Origin: an uncultured Faecalibacterium sp.
GTDB taxonomy: Bacteria > Bacillota > Clostridia > Oscillospirales > Ruminococcaceae
Direction of reading: 5' to 3'
Length of the DNA: 29,700 nucleotides
Assembly (NCBI GenBank): GCA_934553285.1
Contig: CAKTFD010000012.1
Coordinates: 1-29,700, forward strand
This document shows, piece after piece, positions 1 to 8,449 of this stretch. The translations under genes were made by a program, and so were the position numbers. The notes under the pieces were generated by a model that saw only the letters and a list, made by a program, of their open reading frames with translations, did not search any database and was not told the origin of the DNA. How positions within the stretch are numbered: position 1 is the first letter of the stretch; each line of letters opens with the position of its first letter.

Positions 1-174
1 CCGGAGTGCCAGCGCAGCGAGTGGCACTATGCCGAGATCGCCCGGAAGAACCCCTTCTATGCACAGGTCTGGAAGCCTATCCACGGCGATAAGCACGATT
101 ACCACATCCCCATGGCATACAGTGCCTTTGACATCACCAAAAAGCTGAAAGAAGAACTCAACATCGAGGATTAA
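1..174 (+). CDS. C-terminal end of an unrecognised protein (5' truncated by window edge)
   Basis: An open frame runs from the first base to a TAA at 172-174 and gives 57 residues ending in KKLKEELNIED. The fragment is rich in aromatic and charged residues (including WHYAEIARK and WKPIHGDKHDYH) and has no signal peptide or membrane segment. I do not recognise the family. The stop lies 11 bases before the next start, and that gene's ribosome binding site overlaps the stop codon, so the two are very probably co-transcribed and may act in one oxidoreductive pathway. The coding call rests on the open frame to the edge, the tight spacing and codon use like that of neighbouring genes. Confidence 0.7.
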   Translation, partial: PECQRSEWHYAEIARKNPFYAQVWKPIHGDKHDYHIPMAYSAFDITKKLKEELNIED

Positions 175-185
175 GGAGTACGCCC

Positions 186-932
186 ATGTTACTGGAAAAC
201 AAAGTTGCAGTTGTCACCGGCGGCAGCCGTGGCATCGGTCTGGCCGCTGTCAAGGCCTTTTTGCAGGAGGGCGCTTCGGTGGTGCTGTGCGCCAGCCGTC
301 AGGAGACCGCCGACCACGCGGTGGCCGAGCTGAAAGCCGAGCTGCCGGATGCTGTGGTGGAGGGCATCTGCCCGAACCTTGCCGATGCCGCTGCCGTGCA
401 GGCTGCTATGGACGCTGTTGCCGCAAAGTACGGCAGGATCGACATTCTGGTAAACAACGCCGGCATGTCGGAAAGCACCCCCTTTGCCAGCTACACCGAG
501 GAACTGTTCGATAAGACCATGGATCTGAACGTTAAGGGCGTGTTCAACTGCGCCCATGCCGCCGCCAAGTGGATGGCCAAGCAGCACAGTGGCGTTATCC
601 TGAACACCTCCTCTGTGGTCTCTATCACCGGGCAGGTCACCGGCGTGGCCTATCCCACCTCCAAGTTCGCGGTCAATGGCTTTACCCTGACCCTGGCGCG
701 CGAGCTTGGCCCGCAGGGCATCCGGGTCAATGCGGTCGCCCCCGGCATTACCGAGACCGATATGATGAAAGCTGTGCCCAAGGAGATCATTGATCCCCTC
801 GTTGCACAGATCCCCCTGCGCCGCTTGGGCCAGCCGGAGGATATCGCCAACGCGCTAGTGTTCCTTGCCTCGGAAAAGGCTTCTTACATCACCGGCGTTG
901 TGCTGAGCGTGGACGGCCTGGCAAGAGTATAA
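186..932 (+). CDS. SDR-family NAD(P)-dependent oxidoreductase
   Basis: This 248-residue protein is a classical short-chain dehydrogenase/reductase. The Rossmann nucleotide motif TGGSRGIG is at residues 11-18, NNAG at 90-93, and the catalytic tetrad is probably N115, S143, Y156 and K160 (YPTSK). The PG motif near 187 and the C-terminal SVDGL are also typical. R15 and R38 are basic residues near the cofactor that often go with NADP(H), but this is only a hint. The family includes FabG-like ketoreductases, sugar-acid dehydrogenases and hydroxysteroid dehydrogenases, and sequence alone does not separate these here. AAGGAG at 173-178 sits 7 bases before the ATG and overlaps the upstream stop, so it is the second gene of an operon that ends at the following terminator. 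It should be a cytosolic homotetramer. Confidence 0.93.
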   Translation: MLLENKVAVVTGGSRGIGLAAVKAFLQEGASVVLCASRQETADHAVAELKAELPDAVVEGICPNLADAAAVQAAMDAVAAKYGRIDILVNNAGMSESTPFASYTEELFDKTMDLNVKGVFNCAHAAAKWMAKQHSGVILNTSSVVSITGQVTGVAYPTSKFAVNGFTLTLARELGPQGIRVNAVAPGITETDMMKAVPKEIIDPLVAQIPLRRLGQPEDIANALVFLASEKASYITGVVLSVDGLARV

Positions 933-972
933 CTTTCTTCTGACATTTTCTCCTTCATTTTCTTCTCTTTAT

Positions 973-1017
973 CCGGCTGTTTCTGCCCCAAAAGGACGGA
1001 AACAGCCGGACTTTTTT
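973..1017 (+). terminator. Rho-independent terminator after SDR gene
   Basis: CCGGCTGTTT (973-982) pairs perfectly with AAACAGCCGG (1000-1009). Six Ts follow at 1012-1017. It separates the SDR operon from the AraC regulator. Confidence 0.92.
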
Positions 1018-1018
1018 A

Positions 1019-1047
1019 TTGCATGGCGCAGCCTGTTATGGTACAGT
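1019..1047 (+). promoter_or_regulatory. Probable sigma-A promoter of the AraC-type regulator gene
   Basis: TTGCAT (1019-1024) and TACAGT (1042-1047) are separated by 17 bases, and a TG one base upstream of the -10 makes it an extended -10. It lies just after the upstream terminator and about 40 bases before the start codon. Confidence 0.55.
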
Positions 1048-1086
1048 TATTGCAGAAGGTTTGATTTTTACAGGAAGGTGAAAACC

Positions 1087-2298
1087 ATGGAGCGATACCA
1101 GAGCATTTGTCAGCACCTGTACGAGGCTACCCAGATCCCGGCGCTTTTGGTGGCGCAGGACGGCCATGTGGTGGCCGAGTGGTCCCGGTTCTCCAAAACG
1201 CCGGTGCCGGAGTTCGGCTTTAAGATGGCGGTGCAGGATTTTGAGCTGCAAAAGCGGGACGCGCTGCACCCGGCCATCTTCCACATCAAGCCGGGATATC
1301 TTTTTGCAATGGCAAAACTGGATGCACAGCTGTATTGGATCACGGGGCTGGTATCTCCGGTGCGCTGCAGTTATCAGGAGATCTTTGCAGCCTACGGGCA
1401 GGAAACGCTGTTTACCCCGGAGGCGCTGCGCACGCTTGCCACCGGGCTGCTCAACTCTCCGCTGGTCACCCTTTCGCAGTTGAAAAGCACGGTCTGCCTT
1501 TTGTTGTGCCTTGTGCACGGCACCATGATCCCCGAGGAGGATATCCTGCTGTGCAACGATGAAGACCGCCTGCCCATCGGGCAGCCGTTCCAGGCGGCGC
1601 TGTTCCGTGTGCGGGAGTACCCGGAGGCGCATGTAACCACCCAGCTGGAGGACCGCATCGCCGCGCTGATTGCAGCAGGGAACACCGAGGAGCTTGCCCG
1701 GTATCTGCGCAAGCCGGAGCAGGGCCGGAACGGAAAGATGTCGGATGATCCCTTGCGGCAGATGAAGTACAGCTTTGTGGCCTATATCACCATCGTGTCC
1801 CGCGCCGCCATCAAGGGCGGCATGGACGAGGAAGAAGCCCTGACCCTCAGCGACCTGTACTGCCAGCGGGTGGATGTGATGACCCAGGCCATCGATATCC
1901 TCCGCACGCTCTACGAGATGAGCCTGGATTTCTGCCGCAAGGTGCAGCAGGGGAAGCAGGGCAGTTATTCGCCCACGGTGCAAAAGTGCCTGCACTATAT
2001 CTCCCGGCATCTGCATGAGAATATCCGTGCCGAGCACCTTGCCACGCTGACCGGCCTCAGCTCCAAGACTGTGGCAGAGCGCTTCCGGCAGGAAACAGGC
2101 TGCTCCATCCCGGATTATCTCCATGCACAGCGGGTGGAGGAGGCAAAGTATCTTTTGCGGTACACCGAGTATTCGCTGGCGGAAATTTCCGGCATCCTGA
2201 ACTATGCTTCCCAGAGCTACTTTACTAAGATCTTCCGGGATCGTACCGGGCAGACCCCACAGCAGTACCGGGATTGCCCGCAGGAACTGACGACCTGA
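1087..2298 (+). CDS. AraC-family transcriptional regulator
   Basis: The protein has 403 residues from the ATG at 1087. That start is preferred over the in-frame GTG at 1078 because AGGAAGGTG (1072-1080) is well spaced only from the ATG. The C-terminal hundred residues form an AraC/XylS double helix-turn-helix: one helix pair lies in the segment with HLATLTGLSSKTVAERF, and the second in SLAEISGILNYASQSYFTKIFR, followed by the typical GQTPQQYR end. The roughly 300-residue N-terminal part is probably the ligand-sensing region. It has no membrane segment and I cannot name its fold or ligand. The gene stands alone between terminators but lies directly upstream of the two GH3 genes, so activation of those genes by a sugar signal is the simplest inference. 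Confidence 0.92.
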   Translation: MERYQSICQHLYEATQIPALLVAQDGHVVAEWSRFSKTPVPEFGFKMAVQDFELQKRDALHPAIFHIKPGYLFAMAKLDAQLYWITGLVSPVRCSYQEIFAAYGQETLFTPEALRTLATGLLNSPLVTLSQLKSTVCLLLCLVHGTMIPEEDILLCNDEDRLPIGQPFQAALFRVREYPEAHVTTQLEDRIAALIAAGNTEELARYLRKPEQGRNGKMSDDPLRQMKYSFVAYITIVSRAAIKGGMDEEEALTLSDLYCQRVDVMTQAIDILRTLYEMSLDFCRKVQQGKQGSYSPTVQKCLHYISRHLHENIRAEHLATLTGLSSKTVAERFRQETGCSIPDYLHAQRVEEAKYLLRYTEYSLAEISGILNYASQSYFTKIFRDRTGQTPQQYRDCPQELTT

Positions 2299-2315
2299 AC
2301 CGGTTTCATGCCAAG

Positions 2316-2345
2316 ATGCGGGGCGGCTTGCTCCGCATTTTTTTA
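2316..2345 (+). terminator. Rho-independent terminator after AraC-type regulator
   Basis: ATGCGG (2316-2321) pairs with CCGCAT (2333-2338) and a run of seven Ts follows. The stem is short but well placed 18 bases after the stop. Confidence 0.8.
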
Positions 2346-2384
2346 TAAATTTCTGTTTATTGATATACCGGCCCGGCATTCCTT

Positions 2385-2393
2385 TGTTATAGT
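2385..2393 (+). promoter_or_regulatory. Extended -10 promoter candidate for the GH3 unit
   Basis: TGT followed by TATAGT (2388-2393) forms an extended -10 element. There is no good -35 at 17 bases; TTGATA occurs 22 bases upstream. A weak -35 would suit activator-dependent transcription by the upstream AraC-type protein, which is an inference. Confidence 0.5.
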
Positions 2394-2448
2394 AATGCTA
2401 CCATCCGCTGATTCACCAAAAGAATGAAGGAAAGGCAAGGAATTTGTA

Positions 2449-5400
2449 GTGAAAGAGCGTAACGAAAAGCGGCCCGCCCGCAAAAAAGGAATCGTTCCCA
2501 TTGCGGTGCTGCTGACCATCGGCCTCGTGGTCAACATCGCCTGCGGAATGTTCTATTCCGCTATCACCCCGTTTATGACCGCAAACTTCAACCCGCTGCT
2601 CACCGGGCAGAAGCAGGTGACAACCGGCCAGAGCCTGACCGTGGAGCAGGCTGCAGACCAGAGCCGCGCCATGGCGCAGGAGCTGGTGCAGGAGGGTGCC
2701 GTTCTGCTGAAAGACCAGAACAACGCCCTGCCGCTGGCAGAGGGCACCGCCGTCAACCTGTTCGGCTACGGCTCCGTGGACCCCATCTACGGCGGCAGCG
2801 GCTCCGGCGCAAGCGATACTTCCTCCAACGTTGATCTGGTCACCGGCCTGACCAACGCCGGCTTCTCGGTCAACCAGGAGCTGGTGGATTTCTACAAGAA
2901 GTCCGGGGTAAGCCGTGCCGCCCAGAAGGGCTTTGAAGGCTCCAACTTCACCCCGGCAGAGGTGCCTGCAGCGCAGTACACCGACGCGCTGCTGCAGAAC
3001 GCAAAGGCGTTCTCGGATGTGGCCATCGTCACCATCTCCCGCGTGGGCGGCGAGGGCGGCGACCTGCCCCAGGATATGTACGCCGCCGGTTACAGCAAGA
3101 CCGATGACGGCAAGCATTATCTGGAGCTGACCCAGGACGAAGAGGACCTGCTGGCCCTCATCAAAGCACAGGGCTTTGGCAAGGTGATCGTCCTTGTCAA
3201 CTCCTCCAACGCCATGGAGCTGGGCTTTTTGGAGGATGATTCCATCGATGCCGCGCTGTGGATCGGCAGCCTTGGCTCCACCGGCTTCAACGCCGTGGGC
3301 GAGATCTTGTCCGGCAAGGTGAACCCCTCCGGCCGTCTGTCGGATACCTACGCATACGATCTGACCACCGCACCGGCTTACTGGAACGCCGGCGACTTTA
3401 CCTACTCTAACCTCAAGCACCACTATGTGGAGTACGCCGAGGGCATCTATGTGGGTTACCGCTTCTACGAGACCCGCTATGTGGATAACACCACCGGTGT
3501 CTGCGATGAAGCCGCCTACGCAAAGGCAGTGCAGTACCCCTTCGGCTACGGCCTGTCCTACACTACCTTTGAGCAGTCTATCACCGACTATAAGACCACC
3601 GACAGCGCCATCGAGATGACCGTAGAGGTCAAGAACACCGGTGCTGTGGCAGGCAAGGATGTGGTGCAGGTATACTACACCGCGCCCTACACCATCGGCG
3701 GCATTGAAAAATCCCATGTGGTGCTGGCAGGCTTTGCAAAGACCGGCCTGCTGCAGCCCGGCGCCTCGGAGAAGGTGACCATCACCTTTGCCCCGGAGGA
3801 TATGGCCTCCTACGATGAGACCGGCGCAAAGGCTTACGTTCTGGAGGCCGGCACCTACCAGATCAAGCTGATGAACAACGCCCATGATGTGATCGACCAG
3901 CGCGAGTACGAAGTACCTGCAACCATCACCTACAGCGGCGATAATGCCCGCAGCACCGACCTTGTGGCTGCCACCAACGAGTTTGAGGATGTGGCTCAGG
4001 GCCAGATCAAGCAGTATGTTTCCCGCGCGGACTGGGAGAGCACCCTGCCCACCACCCGCACCGATGGCAAGACTGCCAGCGCAGAAACTGTTGCCGCCAA
4101 GGAGAATACCCCGGTCTACGAGAACAACGACAGCGACCAGCCCATTACCTTTGCAAACCACGGCCTGACGCTGGAGGACATGACCGGGCTGGATTACGAT
4201 GATCCCAAGTGGGACGACCTGCTGGAGCAGCTCAGCGTGGACGACATGACCAACATGATCGCAAACGGCGGCTGGTCCACCCCGGAAGTTGCCAGCGTGG
4301 GCAAGCCCGCCACCAACGATCTGGACGGCCCTGCAGGCATCAACAGTCTGGTCAGCAGCCTGAAAGGCGTTTCCTTCCCCAGCGAGGTCATCGTGGGTTC
4401 CAGCTGGAACACCGACCTTGCCCAGCGTTTTGGCACTGCGTTTGGTGCCGAGGCCGCTGCAAACCATGTGGTGGGCCTGTACGCCCCCGGCATGAACATC
4501 CACCGCACGCCCTTCTCCGGCCGTAACTTTGAGTATTACAGTGAGGACGGCCTGCTCTCCGGCAAAATGGGCGCTGCCATGGTGCAGGGCGTGGACAGCC
4601 AGGGTGTGTATACCTACATCAAGCACTTTGCCCTGAACGATCAGGAGTCCAACCGTCTGTCCATCTCGGTCTGGGCCAACGAGCAGTCCATCCGCGAGAT
4701 CTACCTCAAGCCCTTTGAGCTGTCTGTCAAGGAGGGCGGCACCACCGCTGTCATGAGCAGCTACAGCCGCCTGGGCAACACCTGGGCAGGCGCTTCCAAG
4801 GCACTGCTCACCGATGTGCTCCGCAACGAGTGGGGCTTCCATGGCATGGTGGTCACCGACTCCGCCATGGGCAACACGAACTGGATGGATGTCAACCTTG
4901 CCATCCGCGCAGGCGGCGACATGATGCTCTGCCTGATGGGCGTCAAGCTGGATTCTTCCTCCAACACGGCACAGCAGGCCATGCGCCGCGCCTGCCACAA
5001 CATTCTTTATACGCAGGCAAACAGCATTGCCATTGCGGCAGCTGTGGATAACACCCCCTACTGGCTCATCCTGCTGGCCATCGTGGACAGCATCCTGCTC
5101 ATCGCCATCGTTCTGCTGATCCTCAAGCGCATCCCCGCCGGTAAAAAACTGGGCAAGGGTGCAAAGGCTGGCATCTGCGTGGGCATCGCTGCCGTGGTGG
5201 CGCTGGTGTTCTGGGCCATGTTCTTCCGCAGCAGCAGCGTATCGGTTGCGACAGCTTCCTCTGAGAGCGCAGCTTCTTCCGAAACTGCCGAGAGCACCGC
5301 AACTTCTGAAGAAGAAGCAAAGGAGGGCCTGTTTATGGAGCTGTCCCAGAAGGATGCAGGCGGCTGGCTGGGCTGCCATGTTTACCTGATGCAGGACGGC

Positions 5401-5952
5401 AGCTACACCGTCACCTATGACTACACTGCTGACAATACCGGCATTGAGGGCGAAAAGGGTACTTACGAGATCGGCGCAGACGGCACCCTGACCCTGACCG
5501 CAGTGGACGGCACGGTGCACACCGCCGCAGCCGCTGCCAACGCAGACGGCACCATCAGCTATACGCTGGAAATCACCGAGGCCAACACCTCTGTGGTCTG
5601 CAACCCCACCGGCACCCTGGACCCCAGCGCAGCATCCGCAGCGCCTGCGATGGAGGGCCTGTTTATGGAGCTGTCCCAGAAGGATGCAGGCGGCTGGCTG
5701 GGCTGCCACATCTACCTGATGGAGGATGGTACCTTCTCGGTGGCTTATGACTACACCGCCGACAATGCCGGCATCGAAGCCGCCAAGGGCACCTATGCGG
5801 AGAACGCAGACGGCACCCTGACCCTGACGGCCGATTCCGGCGAGGAGATCACGGTGACTGTTACCGACAACGGCGACGGCACCAAGACCTATTCTGCCGA
5901 GGTGACCGAGGCAAATACCTCCATTGTCTGCAATCCCACCGGTAAACGCTGA
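2449..5952 (+). CDS. Membrane-anchored, domain-permuted GH3 beta-glucosidase with duplicated C-terminal domain
   Basis: This 1167-residue protein starts at a GTG with AAGGAA about 8 bases upstream. Order: membrane helix (about 15-38); GH3 C-terminal alpha/beta domain (about 65-310, with GGEGGDL near 200-206 as candidate acid/base loop); the PFGYGLSYTTF signature (364-374); a fibronectin-III-like domain (about 385-485); and then the GH3 catalytic barrel (about 575-860), with DGPAG (626-630), GRNFEYYSED (691-700), KHF (725-727) and the nucleophile D804 in VVTDS. GH3 enzymes usually have the barrel first. The reversed order is known from rumen Butyrivibrio and Ruminococcus enzymes. Two more helices (about 871-893 and 908-926) enclose a Lys/Arg-rich loop, so that loop should be cytoplasmic and both the GH3 part and the tail outside. 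A Ser/Glu/Ala linker leads to two copies of a roughly 97-residue domain. It probably hydrolyses beta-glucosides at the cell surface; the exact sugar is not known. Confidence 0.93.
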   Translation: MKERNEKRPARKKGIVPIAVLLTIGLVVNIACGMFYSAITPFMTANFNPLLTGQKQVTTGQSLTVEQAADQSRAMAQELVQEGAVLLKDQNNALPLAEGTAVNLFGYGSVDPIYGGSGSGASDTSSNVDLVTGLTNAGFSVNQELVDFYKKSGVSRAAQKGFEGSNFTPAEVPAAQYTDALLQNAKAFSDVAIVTISRVGGEGGDLPQDMYAAGYSKTDDGKHYLELTQDEEDLLALIKAQGFGKVIVLVNSSNAMELGFLEDDSIDAALWIGSLGSTGFNAVGEILSGKVNPSGRLSDTYAYDLTTAPAYWNAGDFTYSNLKHHYVEYAEGIYVGYRFYETRYVDNTTGVCDEAAYAKAVQYPFGYGLSYTTFEQSITDYKTTDSAIEMTVEVKNTGAVAGKDVVQVYYTAPYTIGGIEKSHVVLAGFAKTGLLQPGASEKVTITFAPEDMASYDETGAKAYVLEAGTYQIKLMNNAHDVIDQREYEVPATITYSGDNARSTDLVAATNEFEDVAQGQIKQYVSRADWESTLPTTRTDGKTASAETVAAKENTPVYENNDSDQPITFANHGLTLEDMTGLDYDDPKWDDLLEQLSVDDMTNMIANGGWSTPEVASVGKPATNDLDGPAGINSLVSSLKGVSFPSEVIVGSSWNTDLAQRFGTAFGAEAAANHVVGLYAPGMNIHRTPFSGRNFEYYSEDGLLSGKMGAAMVQGVDSQGVYTYIKHFALNDQESNRLSISVWANEQSIREIYLKPFELSVKEGGTTAVMSSYSRLGNTWAGASKALLTDVLRNEWGFHGMVVTDSAMGNTNWMDVNLAIRAGGDMMLCLMGVKLDSSSNTAQQAMRRACHNILYTQANSIAIAAAVDNTPYWLILLAIVDSILLIAIVLLILKRIPAGKKLGKGAKAGICVGIAAVVALVFWAMFFRSSSVSVATASSESAASSETAESTATSEEEAKEGLFMELSQKDAGGWLGCHVYLMQDGSYTVTYDYTADNTGIEGEKGTYEIGADGTLTLTAVDGTVHTAAAAANADGTISYTLEITEANTSVVCNPTGTLDPSAASAAPAMEGLFMELSQKDAGGWLGCHIYLMEDGTFSVAYDYTADNAGIEAAKGTYAENADGTLTLTADSGEEITVTVTDNGDGTKTYSAEVTEANTSIVCNPTGKR
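5323..5943 (+). repeat. In-frame tandem duplication encoding two copies of a ~97-residue extracellular domain
   Basis: Copy 1 is 5323-5613 (residues 959-1055) and copy 2 is 5653-5943 (residues 1069-1165), joined by a short Ser/Ala/Pro linker. The first 56 bases of each copy (5323-5378 and 5653-5708) are identical, while the remainder has diverged. Each copy begins EGLFMELSQKDAGGWLGCH and ends with an ANTS(V/I)VCNPTG sequence, and each carries two cysteines (C976/C1051 and C1086/C1161) that could form a disulfide. The beta-rich pattern and outside location suggest a binding or spacer domain. I do not recognise the family. Confidence 0.9.
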
Positions 5953-5961
5953 TAGGCCCAC

Positions 5962-5996
5962 GGGCGGCGGTGCGGGAGCATCGCTGCCCATTTTGT
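5962..5996 (+). other. Intercistronic hairpin, possible weak attenuator
   Basis: GGGCGGCG (5962-5969) pairs with CGCTGCCC (5982-5989) with one G-U, followed by ATTTTGTT. It lies in the 58-base gap between the two GH3 genes. The T tract is poor, so partial termination or mRNA 3'-end protection is more likely than a full stop. Confidence 0.45.
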
Positions 5997-6010
5997 TATG
6001 AGGAAACGCT

Positions 6011-8434
6011 ATGAAACACCCTGAAATTCTCCAAAAACTTTCTCTTGAACAAAAATGTGCCCTGCTGTCCGGCAAAAATACCTGGCAGACGCAGGACTAC
6101 CCCAGGCAGGGCGTGCCCGCCATCTGGCTGTCGGACGGCCCCAACGGCCTGCGCAAGCAGGCGGGCGCTGCCGACCATCTGGGCCTGAACCCTTCTGAGC
6201 CTGCCACCTGTTTTCCCACCGCCGCCACCATGGCCAACAGCTGGGATCCGGCGCTGGGCGAGGAAGTGGGCCGGGCACTGGGCGAGGAGACCGCCGCTTA
6301 CCGGGTAAACGTACTGCTGGGTCCGGGCCTGAACGTGAAGCGCAGCCCCCTGTGCGGACGCAGCTTTGAGTATTTCTCCGAGGATCCCTACCTTTCCGGC
6401 AAGATGGCTGCCGCCTACGTCCGCGGCATTCAGGAAAACGGCATTGCCGCCTGCCCCAAGCACTTTGCGGTAAACAGCCAGGAACTGCGCCGCATGGCCA
6501 GCAACTCCGTGCTGGACGAGCGCACCCTGCGGGAGCTGTACCTCACCGCCTTTGAGATCGTGGTCAAAGAAGCACACCCCAAATCCATCATGTCCGCCTA
6601 CAACAAGGTGAACGATACCTACGCCAACGAGAACCACCATCTGCTGGTGGATATCCTGCGCAGGGAGTGGGGCTTTGACGGCGCCGTCGTCACCGACTGG
6701 GGCGGCTCCAACGATCATGTGGAGGGTGTGAAGAACGGCTCTACGCTGGAAATGCCCTCCCCGGGTCTGGGCGAAGCACGCAAGCTGCTGAAAGCTGTGG
6801 CCGAGGGCAGCCTGACCGAGCAGGAGATCGACCTGCGGGTGGACGAGCTGCTGGAGCTGGTGCTTTCCACCACCGCAGCAATTGAAAAAGCACCCCGCAA
6901 GTTTGATGAGGACGCACACCACCAGCTGGCAAAAAGAGCTGCGGCAGAAAGCATCGTTCTGCTGAAAAATGAGGGCGGCATCCTGCCCCTGAAACACGGC
7001 AGAAAAGTAGCCCTCATCGGTGATTTTGCCCGCACGCCCCGGTATCAGGGCGCAGGTTCCAGCATGGTGAACCCCACCCGGGTGGACAGCCTGAAAGATG
7101 CCATGGAAACGGCAGAGCTGGAGCTGGTGGGCTGCTGCGCAGGCTACGAGCGCAGCGGCCAGCGGAACAAGGCCTATCTGGACGAGGCTGTTTCGCAGGC
7201 AAAACTGGCAGATGTGGTGATCCTGTGCATCGGTCTGGACGAATCCAGCGAGAGCGAGGGCCTCGACCGCACCCACATCGGCATCCCGGCGGTGCAAAAA
7301 CAGCTGCTGGATGCCGTGACCGCAGCCAACCCCAATGTGGTGGCAGTGGTCAGCGCGGGCAGCGTCATCGAGACCGACTGGGTGGAAAAATGCAAGGCCG
7401 TGGTGCACGGCTACCTGGGCGGGCAGGCCGGTGCCGGTGCCATGCTGGAGGTGCTTACCGGCTGGCAGAACCCCTGCGGAAAGCTGGCCGAGACTATCCC
7501 CCTGTGCTACGAGGATACCCCCGCCGCCCGCTATTTCCCGGGCAGAAAGCAGAACGCCGAGTACCGGGAGGGGCTGTATGTGGGTTACCGCTACTACGAA
7601 ACTGCCAACAAGGCGGTGCGGTATCCCTTTGGCTACGGCCTGAGCTACACCACCTTTGCGTACAGTGACCTGCAGGTATCTGCTGATAAGGTCACCTTTA
7701 CGATCACCAACACCGGCAGCTGCGCCGGTGCCGAGGTGGCGCAGCTCTATGTGGCAAAACCGGATGCAGCGGTTTTCCGCCCCGCCAGAGAGCTGAAAGG
7801 CTTTGCCAAAGTGTTCCTCAAGGCAGGGGAGAGCAAGGCCGTCACCATCCCGCTGGACGATAAGACCTTCCGCTACTGGAACGTGGCTACCGACCGCTGG
7901 GAGGTGGAGGGCGGCAGCTACCAGCTGATGGTGGGTGCCAATGTGCAGGACATCCGCCTGACTGCTGATATCACCCTGCCGGGCACCGGCGCACCCGACC
8001 CTTATGCAGGCAGGGAGCTGCCGGATTACCGGACGGGCAATATCCAGAATATCCCGGATGCGGAGTTTGAAGCCCTGTTGGGCCGTCCGCTGCCGGAGGA
8101 AAAGACAGCCATTGACCGCACCATGACCTTGGGCGAGCTGAACCACAGCCGCAGCCCGCTGTGCTGGCTGATCGCAGGGGTGCTGACATTGCTGCTGCGC
8201 TCCGGCGAAAAGAAAGGCAAGCCCAACCTGAATATCCTGTTCCAGTACAATATGCCGCTGCGCGGGCTGGCGCAGATGACAAACGGCATGATCGGGGACG
8301 AGTTTGTGGACGGCCTTGTACTGGAAGCAAAGGGTTTCTGGATCATCGGCATCCTGCGTGCGCTGGTGGGCCTTTTGCAGAACTTTGTGGCCAACAGCCG
8401 CTACCAGGCAAAGCTGGATGAACAGTCCAGATAA
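6011..8434 (+). CDS. GH3 beta-glucosidase with hydrophobic C-terminal extension
   Basis: This 807-residue enzyme has the usual GH3 order. The catalytic barrel (about 1-290) has SDGPNGLR (41-48), CGRSFEYFSEDP (115-126), PKHF (149-152) and the nucleophile D229 in VVTDW. The alpha/beta domain (about 310-515) has ESEGLDR, where E416 is the likely acid/base. PFGYGLSYTTF (539-549) leads into a fibronectin-III-like domain (about 555-655). No signal peptide is present, so it should act in the cytoplasm on imported beta-glucosides or short oligosaccharides. An added segment (about 675-807) contains two hydrophobic stretches, near 718-729 and 776-793, separated by a basic patch (EKKGK), which could dock it to the membrane or form a helical subdomain. 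AGGAAACGCT precedes the ATG, and only 58 bases separate it from the first GH3, so co-transcription is likely. Confidence 0.94.
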   Translation: MKHPEILQKLSLEQKCALLSGKNTWQTQDYPRQGVPAIWLSDGPNGLRKQAGAADHLGLNPSEPATCFPTAATMANSWDPALGEEVGRALGEETAAYRVNVLLGPGLNVKRSPLCGRSFEYFSEDPYLSGKMAAAYVRGIQENGIAACPKHFAVNSQELRRMASNSVLDERTLRELYLTAFEIVVKEAHPKSIMSAYNKVNDTYANENHHLLVDILRREWGFDGAVVTDWGGSNDHVEGVKNGSTLEMPSPGLGEARKLLKAVAEGSLTEQEIDLRVDELLELVLSTTAAIEKAPRKFDEDAHHQLAKRAAAESIVLLKNEGGILPLKHGRKVALIGDFARTPRYQGAGSSMVNPTRVDSLKDAMETAELELVGCCAGYERSGQRNKAYLDEAVSQAKLADVVILCIGLDESSESEGLDRTHIGIPAVQKQLLDAVTAANPNVVAVVSAGSVIETDWVEKCKAVVHGYLGGQAGAGAMLEVLTGWQNPCGKLAETIPLCYEDTPAARYFPGRKQNAEYREGLYVGYRYYETANKAVRYPFGYGLSYTTFAYSDLQVSADKVTFTITNTGSCAGAEVAQLYVAKPDAAVFRPARELKGFAKVFLKAGESKAVTIPLDDKTFRYWNVATDRWEVEGGSYQLMVGANVQDIRLTADITLPGTGAPDPYAGRELPDYRTGNIQNIPDAEFEALLGRPLPEEKTAIDRTMTLGELNHSRSPLCWLIAGVLTLLLRSGEKKGKPNLNILFQYNMPLRGLAQMTNGMIGDEFVDGLVLEAKGFWIIGILRALVGLLQNFVANSRYQAKLDEQSR

Positions 8435-8449
8435 GAAGGGGAGAAGGAT

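Noticed and set aside
2413..6075. Long open frame on the minus strand (about 1220 codons) opposite the first GH3 gene
   Set aside because: It is antisense to a gene with clear GH3 motifs, and its product is low-complexity (Gly/His/Val/Ala-rich) without domains. Long antisense frames are expected in GC-rich coding DNA.
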